A stretch of 64,000 nt of DNA. It comes from Erodium maritimum. Lineage: Eukaryota > Streptophyta > Magnoliopsida > Geraniales > Geraniaceae. The DNA is taken from NCBI GenBank assembly GCA_963921825.1, contig OY997591.1:52801031-52865030 (forward strand), in the 5' to 3' direction. The translations under genes were made by a program, and so were the position numbers. A model generated the notes under the pieces. That model made no database searches. It was given only the letters and a program-made list of their open reading frames with translations, and was not told where the DNA came from. This document shows, one piece after another, positions 56,345 to 64,000 of this stretch; position 1 is the first letter of the stretch; the number at the start of each line of letters is the position of its first letter.

Positions 56345-58447
56345 AAAAAAATCTCTCTCGCGTCTCGTGAGCATACCCTAGCCCTAGTCTATGCGATTAT
56401 GGTGCTCTCTAGCCTTGTCTCTATCATTGACACCATCACTGACGATGTTGCTGCAACCACTATCGGCTCTGTCATGTCTTCTCCGGTGCAGCTTTCTCAC
56501 TCGAAGACCTCACTCTGTCCTCCTGAGGCGGTTCCACCTTTATAGGCCCAGCGTAGGAGGAAGCCAAAGAAAACCCTAACAGGGCTTCTCTCTGCGCCTC
56601 CTTCTCTTTCGGTGGAACCGCTACTGCTTCCACTCTCGACGGCCTTGGTGCCCTTTGCGATGGGTGCCGCCACACCATCCCCTATAGGGAAACCATGTAG
56701 AGGCGACCGGTAAGGGCTATGATCGTTGCTTCGTCCTTAAGAAACCCCCTTTCGCCTCTTCCTCCACCACTTATGTCCATATGCTCTCCTGTTTCTCCTG
56801 CTCCCCATGTTCCTATTCCTCGCGTTGAGGCCGATCCTCCTTCCATCCCTTTACCGCAACGGGGCCCGGCCCATGGGAAAGCCTCGGTTGTTGATTCCCC
56901 AAGGTTGACCGTGGAAGCTTTGGGTGTGGGTCATTAGATTCCTAACAAGGATCGGATTCCGCTCATCCCCTCCCTTCTCACTGCACCAACTGGAATGATT
57001 CGTGGTCGGAAGGTGGCTCAATCCTCGGAGGCCCCCCCATCGCCCACGACTTTGGTTGTGCCGGATCTGTTGGCCTCAATGGTATCGCTTCAACATTGGC
57101 TCTCGTCTTGTTCTCTCAAGGAGAATGAAGAGGTAGAGGTTGTTATCCCATACCCCCGGGTCAACTCCTCTGTCCTCGTGGCCAGCAGTTCGGGTTGGTG
57201 GGCAGGCTATGCGAACCAAGGCATCCCAAGAAGGATGTTCTTCTCCTTACCATCACCACTGCATGTGGGCGGTCTGCGGAGGGCCTGGTCATCACAGATA
57301 TTGGTCCGAGTACTTTCGACTTCTATTTTAGGACGACAGAGGCTCGAGCCTGGGTCCGGAGTAATGAACCCTGGTGTTTCGACGGACGCCCCCTTTTGCT
57401 CGGAGACCTAGACCGAGAACTTCATATGTTAGAGCGGTTGAAACTATGGGTCCACGCCCGAAAGCGACAGGCAAAACGATCGACGATACGTTCGGGGCTT
57501 GTGTGGAGCTCCCCTGTGACTAATGGAGGATGTGCTGGGGAGATGTTGTGCACGTATGCTACTGAAATCTCGTGGAACGCCCTCTCTGGTGGGGACTTCT
57601 ACTACGGTTCAATGAATTCCCGGACCCCATGACGTATGAATTCACATATACGAATCTCCCAACCTTATGTTTCAACTGTGAGAGGATCAGCCATGTTGTT
57701 TAGGAATGTGAGCTAGAGCTGCAGGTTACCCCGAGGTATGATCCCTCTATTGTGGAGTATCAAAAGTACAAGAAGGTCCAGTCCTATGCAATAGACTAGA
57801 AAGAGAGCTCACTGTCGACCATACCACCAGACTTTGGGACTTTATCCCCGAGGACTGTATCTAAGGGTCCTCGTCTCGTGGGAGGAGCCTGTGTGTTTCC
57901 CCGAGCACTATATCTAAGGATACAGAACCTCGAGTCAACACCCAGGCAGGGGAGGTTGATCCCGATTGGAAAAATTTGTTGATCGGCCAGCTCTCTGCTG
58001 GTAGGGTCACTAAAGTTTCGGCGCCCATTCTGCTTAGGAACAAAGATGTTGAAGGAGATGCTACTAGAGGAGTTAAGAGGACCGTTGTTGGTGCTCCCTG
58101 GGATGATCAGGCGAGAGCTGGTAAGCAGCATCGACATGAGGGATGTTTGGATCCTCAGACTTTAGGGACTGGTTGTGAGATAGGTTCTTGGTGAAAGCCT
58201 TGCCTCCTACTAGTGATGCAGTACATGCCCAGACATTAGAGCAGGACTTCAAGTTTCTTTCTCCTTACCCCACCTTTCCCTCCTGCTTATGTGTCGTCTC
58301 GGTATCGTCTGACGATTATAGTATTACAAGAACTACAAACGATTTTGTTCTGTGTCTGTTTTTTCTTAGTGATCGAAGGAGATATTTCCTGTCATACATT
58401 TATTTAGTTTGAAATCTGATTAATAAAATTATATCTTTCAATAAAAA
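56345..58447 (+). mobile_element. ORF1-only LINE-type retroposon (copy d)
   Basis: It shares its overall order and 3' UTR with copy b: leader with ATACCCTAGCCCTAG, ORF1 relic, then CTCCTACTAGTGATGCAGTA, TCTCGGTATCGTCTG, and a 3' end of TCTTTCAATAAAAAAAG. A weak target duplication may exist (AAGAAAAGTTATACT before, AAGAAAATATATTAT after). No reverse transcriptase. Confidence 0.75.
56719..57740 (+). pseudogene. ORF1 with DUF4283-type core and zinc knuckle (copy d)
   Basis: A proline-rich part (56,719-56,937; QRGPAHGKA near its end aligns with CRDPLRGKA of copy b) is followed by a core at about 57,260-57,470: SAEGLVITDIGPSTFDFYF, WVRSNEPWCFDGRPLLLGDL, LERLKLWVHA. The zinc knuckle at about 57,668-57,710 reads CFNCERISHVV, a stop, then EC; all four zinc ligands (C, C, H, C) are kept. 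In-frame stops (after GVGH near 56,937 and in the knuckle) and a frame change near 57,200 break it. It is the best reference for the family. Confidence 0.75.
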
Positions 58448-58624
58448 AAGAAAATATATTATAATTTAGATTTCTCTTCACATGATACTATGAAAAAATA
58501 AATAGTATTTTTCCAAAACTAATATGTATGTTCCGAATATAATGAGTATTTCAAAGAAAGATACACTCCAAACATTAATGATACCGTTTATAAATACAAA
58601 ATATAGAGATATTTACATGGGGTG

Positions 58625-60099
58625 TTTTTTTTGAGTAGAAATAGAGATATTATAAAATCTTTAAGGCGTTCGAAAAACTGCTAACACCGGAAAACTAAAG
58701 TGAATTACATTAGAAATGAAAAACAAGAACTGAAATGTAAATTTTGCTCTTAGACATAGGGGCAGTCGGAGGGGAGAACTACGGTAGCATCCATAGACAC
58801 CTATACAACATAATCCAACCAAAAGGCACTGATCGAGCAGACCAAGTGTACATTTTGCAGTGGTGGACTGATAACTCCCCAGGGAAGTCAGCGTGCGTCG
58901 TCCTTCCTTGACTGATAATGGTAGGGCTCCTAAACGCGGGTTTGATGACCCCGAACTGGTAGGGCAGAACCTTGTCGACTTTTGGTGGAACCGTTGCCAC
59001 CTTACGTCTAGGGAGGCGGTGCAGCTGACCGAACCCTCCTTAGACCCTGTTGGAATCATTCCACGAGACAAGGGTTCTTGAAGCCCCTCGCCGCTGCTGT
59101 GTATGATGCACCATCCCCCATCGGCTCCACACAGGTGCGAGAGTTCGTCGAGAATTGGGTCGGACGCGAGCCATAACTTGCCCCGAGAACTTTACCCGAC
59201 CCGTTCGGGTCAACTTGGTGAGACTTGCTCCGGCCCGCGGCCTATTGACTTCGCCTCAGGTCACCAGACCCAAGTCCATCTGCCCCCGACCCGTTCCTGG
59301 CCCCACGACCAATACCCGACCCACCCTCACGCGATTCAGTCCAACGCCCAGCCAGACCCGGTCCAGCCCCATCACGCGGCCCCCACGCAGGCCCAGTTCA
59401 ATCCTTACGCGCGTCCACTAGAAGCCCACAACCCACGACCCGTGGCAGTGCCGAGTTCGAAGAAACCCTAGTCGCCGCTGGCTCCTTACCCTTTCTTCGC
59501 TGCCACACCATCTTCTCCGGCGACTCCTCCGTCGCCGGGTTTGAATCCGATGAGATGACGAGGAGTAGTAAATCATCACCCACTTTCACCGGTTCCTCTT
59601 CCGTGTCGGTTACCTCCGATCCCAGCCCCGTGTTCCAGCGAAACACCACCTCACTCGACATCGTCTTTTCGGCACGTGAACACACCAACCACTACATAGC
59701 AACGCCATCGGAAGTAGGGCAACCGATTTGGTTTCCAAGTCGGAATCGAATCGCAACACCGTCGATTGACCCCAAAACCTAGAAAATTTCAGAGATTCAA
59801 CCAACAAAACCAAACCATAAGGACTTAACCGCGCACCACCACACCGATCTGAGACGAGAGGCACCTTCTCGGCCGCGCACGACCGTCACCTCAAAACCGA
59901 GGCCATGGTAAGAGCCATGGTCCTCGCCAAGATTTGCACCACTCTAGGGTTTAGCCGTTGACCCATCTCTTCAGAACTGTACGTTGCCGTCGAACTTTGC
60001 ATGTGGACTTCCATGATCAACACCATGATCAACTCCATGATTACCCATGAAGCCATGAGCAGTGGCGGCATAAGCCCTAGCCGCCGCTCTGTGGAAATT
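58625..60099 (-). mobile_element. Retroposon (R9) sharing the R5/R6 3' module
   Basis: On the minus strand it begins near 60,099 and ends in an A-run (T-run 58,625-58,632). An imperfect target duplication is likely: TTTACATGGGGTG at 58,612-58,624 and TTTATATGGTG at 60,100-60,110. It contains a short ORF1-like N-terminus (59,658-59,398; MSSEVVFRWNTGLGSEV on minus) and, at about 59,000-58,900, the module seen in R5 (AFRS.TIISQGRTTHAD against AFRSSITISQGRTTPAD). It has no reverse transcriptase. Confidence 0.7.
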
Positions 60100-60189
60100 T
60101 TTATATGGTGTTGTGAGTGAAGAGTATGGGTTATTTATTTAGACTACACTGACTAGATCCGTATATTAGAGTATCCAGATCATTAGTAC

Positions 60190-60879
60190 TTTTTTTGAGC
60201 GAAAGTTGTTTTCCTTGATCAAATGTTCAATTACAATAATGTGCGTCAGAGACTCTTTGACCATCAAGAACAGACATAGAGCATGTAAAATACTCGCAAT
60301 TCTTTTCATAAAATAACCGTCCCTAACGGTATTGGATTGATGCCCCATGGGCTAGGACAGAAGGCGGAGGAAGGTAGAAAGTAGACCAGAGGAGCTGATG
60401 GACCTCGACGGTGATAGCGATGACGGGAGGCGGCGGCTGCGGCAACCTCAGATATCCCGATGGGTGCAGGGGCGGTGGTGGAGGCCAAGGAGGAGGCCGG
60501 GCCTGTGGCGGGAGGTATGAGTCGGACATAAGCCGGGAGACACGATGTTGGTGGCGGAGGGGAGCCAACATCGTGGTTCCTTACATAGGCCGCGGGCGAC
60601 GACGACAGTGCGCCTGCGACATTCGAGGTTTCGGCTACAACGACTTCAGGGAAACCGACGGAGAAGACGGCGTTAAGGTTTGATGCCGAGGTGAGTCAGT
60701 CGCCATGCTCCGGAGCCGGAGAAGGGGTGATAGACAATATGCGTGGAAGAGAGGAGCAAGACCATGATAAAGGCATGGCCATAGCCATGGCCGTATTGTT
60801 GTTGCACGAGAGAGAGGGCTATTAGGGGTCTGCGGCTAACCCTAGCAGAGCTTCAAGATATTAAAACTAGTGATTTCCG
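60190..60879 (-). mobile_element. 690-bp non-autonomous retroposon (R10)
   Basis: It is flanked by a duplication of about 18 bp with two differences: GTATCCAGATCATTAGTA (60,171-60,188) and GTATTCCAGATCATTAATA (60,880-60,898). The minus strand ends TTTCGCTCAAAAAAA and starts in GC-rich sequence (CTAGGGTTAGCCGC). Small frames are rich in proline or glycine and show no domain. Confidence 0.8.
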
Positions 60880-61146
60880 TATTCCAGATCATTAATATTA
60901 GAGTATGCGCACCTTTTTGAATCCGTGATTTAACGGTGTGGGATTTGTAGGTCGTGTGTTGGGGAACGCAGAATTTGTGAACCGTGAATAATACATAATG
61001 ATTGCGGTTTATTGGTTTGCGTCTTGCTGTTCGGGCGTCAGCCAATGGTAGATCGACACATGTCCTTGCCGGGATAAAAAATCAACCGTTGGAAACAATC
61101 TGATAACAGTAATTTTTATTAATTAATTAAACCCACAAATTTCATC

Positions 61147-61154
61147 TATAAATA
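61147..61154 (+). promoter_or_regulatory. TATA box of the Harbinger transposase
   Basis: TATAAATA lies 96 bp before the ATG at 61,243, in the context CATCTATAAATACACCCCC, a typical plant core promoter position. Confidence 0.65.
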
Positions 61155-61242
61155 CACCCCCTCATTCTCCAATGCCACCAAAAATATTTTATCAACTTTC
61201 TGTTTCAAAATAAAAAATTTCTCTCCTACATTTCAATACAAA

Positions 61243-62545
61243 ATGTCTGACAAGGAGGGACCATCGTATGAAGAGTTGGCAGCTCAAATGCATTTAGTGG
61301 AAGAACGGCTCTAGCGAAGGGTTGAGAGAGGCATATAGAGAGCAATGCCAAGGATCAACGCACTGTGGCAGATGATCGAACATGGGGAACCTTCTTGATG
61401 ATAGATTCATAGAGGTCGTCTCGAAGCCCACGATCGACTAATGCAAGATTATTTTGTCGATCAGCCCACGTATGGGCCCGATATGTTTAGGCGTCGCTTC
61501 CGTATGTGCCGACCACTTTTTTAACGGATGATGAACAAGATAGCGGAGCATGGGGATTACTTCATTCAGAAGTGGGATGTTGTGGGACGCTTGAGGTTAT
61601 CAACGCACCAAAAATACACCGCCTCGATACGGATGCTTGCGCATGGGTGCTCGACCGATTCGTTGGACGAATCCCTACGAATTGCGGTAATTACCATACT
61701 CGAATGTGTACGACACTTTTGCAAGGACTTTGTTGAGGTGTTCGGGGTTGAGTACGAGCGTACACTCATACTGGATACCTTGACCTGATTACTCGAATCG
61801 GGGTACAACCGAGGGTTCCCCGACCTGGTTGGGAGTCTTAACTACATGCATTGGGAGTGAAATAATTTCCCAACCGCATCGCAAGAGCCCATGGTCGGGG
61901 AGATCACCACGAGGATTCCGCCATTATGCTAGAAGTTGTAGTATCCCGTGATTTATGGATTTGGCATTCCTTTTTTGGGATGGATTGCTCGAACAACGAC
62001 ATCAACGTCCTCAACAACAACCACTTATTCCACGAAAATTTTATGGCCGTGAGCTTTCCGTGGAGTACGAAATCAACGGCCATCGTTACGATCGCCCTTA
62101 TTATTTGGTGGACGACATTTACCCATCATGGAGTCGGTTCGTGAAGTCTATTCACCATGCCTATACTCGCAAAAAAAAATTGTTTGATAAAGTTTAAGAA
62201 GTTTGTCGGAAAGATATTGAACGGGATTTCGGAGTCCTCCAAGCCTGGTAGCACATCATTTCTCGTCCAGCTCGTGTTTGGAGCAAGTATACTTTTGTTG
62301 ATATCATGCACGCTTATATCATTCCGAAGCAGGAGATAACGAGTTGTTGTACGATCCCCCTCCAGAAATGCCAAGTTGGACACTATCAGAACGATGGCAC
62401 TAAAGAGGACCTTGGCCTACCGAGACCGCTTGACTTCTTGACTCTTAGTGTTACGAGTGATCGGACCCACCGGCAACTACAAGATGACCTTATTGAGCAC
62501 ATATGAGGTCGATTTGGAGCGCATTACCATTCTGATGACGAGTAA
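61243..62545 (+). pseudogene. Harbinger (Plant_tran) DDE transposase
   Basis: The ATG opens MSDKEGPSYEELAAQM. Recognisable blocks follow: PYFVDQPTYGPDMFRRRFRM, then LSTHQKYTASIRMLAHG, LIESGYNRGFP-like LLESGYNRGFPDLVGSLNYM (the first catalytic position, normally D in GSIDCMHW, is N), WIWHSFFG with DINVL (second D kept), YPSWSRFVKSIHHAY, RKDIERDFGVLQAW (E kept), VWSKYTFVDIMHAYII and PEMPSWTLSERWH. Stops (for example after EERL near 61,312 and before LLESG near 61,790) and frame changes (near 61,930, 62,040 and 62,190) make it dead. The active enzyme cuts and pastes the element, usually with a separate Myb-like partner, which is not seen here. Confidence 0.88.
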
Positions 62546-62873
62546 AGAAATCTTTTTATATGCAACACTTGTTTACTTGATGTTATTATTTGGGGATGAA
62601 TAAAATTATAAGTTTCAATTTATTTTAATTTATGTTATTATTAATTATTTTAGTCAAATTTATTTAAATTTATATAACATTTACTATTTCAATAAATACT
62701 TTAATAAAATCAGCAAAATATCAATTCAACATTTAGTCAACATCCACTCACAATCCAGTTCCCTACTTGGTTGTCACCAATGTGGAACATAGTTAAATTC
62801 AGAGGCTGGGAACCACTATTTTGCACAATCAGCATACGGTTCCCTTATACAGCTCTTTCAATTGTACATGCTC

Positions 62874-63345
62874 TTAGGGATAATTTCACTTCAGTACGTT
62901 AAATCTTTTATATTTTATTTAGAGTTCCCCAAATCTTTTTTATGTCACCTCAATACCCTAAGCTTTCAATAATTCGTTTAGAGTACCTTAAATCTTTTTT
63001 TGTGTCACCTCAGTACTTTAAACTTTCATTAATTTCATTTTAGTACCTACCGTTGACTTTACCCTAAAATTGGTTGCTAGTGAAGAGTATTATGGTCATT
63101 TCACCTATTTTGGATGCAAACCCAGATGAAAAGTTAACAGTAGGTACTACAATGGAATTAATGAAATTTTAGGGTACTAAGGTGACACAAAAAAGATTTA
63201 GGTTACTCTTAATGAATTAATGAAAATTTAGGGTACTGAGGTGACACAAAAAAGTTTTAGGGTACTCTAAATGAAATATGAAAGATTTAGGACACTCTAA
63301 ATGAATTAATGAAAGATTTAAGGTACTGAGGTGAAATTACCCTTT
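62874..63345. mobile_element. Foldback MITE, same family as 36,966
   Basis: The left end TTAGGGATAATTTCACTTCAG and the inverted right end (reverse complement AAAGGGTAATTTCACCTCAG) enclose repeated blocks with TTTAGGGTACTGAGGTGACA. It is more diverged than the 36,966 copy; the flanking duplication is not clear. Confidence 0.8.
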
Positions 63346-63445
63346 ATTCCGATCAATTTATGTTTGGGGAGAAGCAAATTACTACTTTAAAAAGTGTATT
63401 TTTTTAGTGATGCTTAATTTTTATATATATATACAATGAGATTAT

Positions 63446-64000
63446 GTTTTTTTAATAGAGAGATGTATTTTGTTGATAATGAAAAAGAGTCAATACAATG
63501 TTTGGGGCCCTAAAAGATCTCTTAATAAAAAACTCTGAGACAAGTTGACCATTTAAGACGGTATGTAAAGAGCCATATAGGAGAACAAAAATTAAAATAC
63601 AAAACTGATGAGGACTGCTCAAGGTGGTGCCTTAACGTTGCTTTATCCCAAGGAGATGACTCTTTTCGTCGTGTGGAGTGCGACCGAAGCTGAACTCATC
63701 AATATCACGGGGAGGATAGGCTTTAGCCAGGGACCCCTGCTTAGGTTGGCCCCTGAAGCCACGAGTGTCTATCATTCCTTCTAGCGGGGCTGTTTTTGAG
63801 CCCATGACTATTCTTCACAAGGCTTTCCCATAATGTCCTTCTTCAAGCCCAGCGTCACAGATGGGACAAGTAGCGCCCTAGATGTGACATGCAGCCTCCC
63901 AAATGGGTCAGGACTCCTCCCAAATGGGTCAGGCCCAACAACCCCTCCCATGGACGTCGCACCGTCAAGGTCAGACTCTAGATGGAGATTCACCGACCAC
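63446..64000 (-). mobile_element. Retroposon 3' end running off the right edge (R11)
   Basis: The minus strand ends ACATCTCTCTATTAAAAAAA (T-run 63,446-63,452 on plus) after a T-rich 3' UTR. A 61-codon minus frame (63,993-63,808) includes a short in-tandem duplication (DPFGRSPDPFGR; CCCAAATGGGTCAGG twice on plus). The family is not determined. Confidence 0.5.

Larger units (their letters stand above)
60960..62870 (+). mobile_element. PIF/Harbinger transposon, decayed
   Basis: It has a transposase-coding core (61,243-62,545) with promoter-like DNA before it and AT-rich DNA after it. The 3' flank ACATTTAGTCAACATCCACT (about 62,730-62,750) matches the 3' side of the other Harbinger relic (11,420-11,445, inverted), so both come from one family. 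The outer ends were not fixed; a GGTTCCC near 62,838 and a foldback MITE beginning at 62,874 lie close to the right end. Confidence 0.7.

Noticed and set aside
59103-59471. Proline/histidine-rich plus frame of 122 codons
   Set aside because: It is antisense to R9 and low in complexity; the minus frame fits the retroposon better.

Overview
The window is nuclear DNA from a flowering plant, probably a eudicot. This rests on the transposon families present: chromodomain Ty3/gypsy elements primed by initiator-Met tRNA, a TNT1-like Ty1/copia element, LINEs whose ORF1 carries an RRM or a DUF4283-type domain, PIF/Harbinger (Plant_tran) transposases and foldback MITEs. I found no convincing host gene, rRNA, tRNA or CRISPR array. 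It reads as a gene-poor, heterochromatin-like block of nested mobile elements separated by short AT-rich spacers.

Layout. 1-1.8 kb: 5' end of a minus-strand LINE (RRM ORF1) running off the left edge. 2.9-5.2 kb: minus-strand retroposon with a second one nested in it. 5.5-9.85 kb: 5'-truncated LINE with a decayed reverse transcriptase. 10.5-11.3 kb: short retroposon with a perfect 13-bp target duplication. 11.3-11.9 kb: Harbinger transposase tail abutting a DUF4283/zinc-knuckle ORF1 relic, which resumes at 24.7-25.2 kb because a very young Ty3/gypsy element (12,190-24,710, duplication GAAGA) split it. That element's second LTR itself holds a 1.7-kb solo LTR (duplication GAACG). 25.3-25.8 kb: ~105-bp inverted repeat around a copia-like linker fragment. 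26.8-33.4 kb: two oppositely oriented retroposons of one family, a foldback MITE, and a 3.1-kb solo LTR inside a repeat-bearing element. 33.8-37.65 kb: broken Ty1/copia element with a MITE in one LTR. 37.9-40.5 kb: larger foldback element carrying a retroposon. 41-45.1 kb: three plus-strand retroposon relics in a row. 45.1-50.1 kb: partial minus-strand Ty3/gypsy element. 50.2-60.9 kb: a run of retroposons, three with DUF4283/zinc-knuckle ORF1 relics. 61-62.9 kb: decayed Harbinger transposon with a TATA box. 62.9-63.3 kb: another foldback MITE. The right edge is the 3' end of another retroposon.

What stands out is a swarm of LINE-type retroposons with long target duplications and A-rich tails but no reverse transcriptase, several carrying only an ORF1 (nucleic-acid-binding) relic. 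They look like parasites of LINE machinery. Several share 3' ends across copies, which lets families be defined within this one window. The Ty3/gypsy element is also notable: its LTRs are almost identical, yet no gag frame is recognisable, and GC-rich tandem repeats lie where gag is expected. All boundaries were read by eye; those without a target duplication are approximate.
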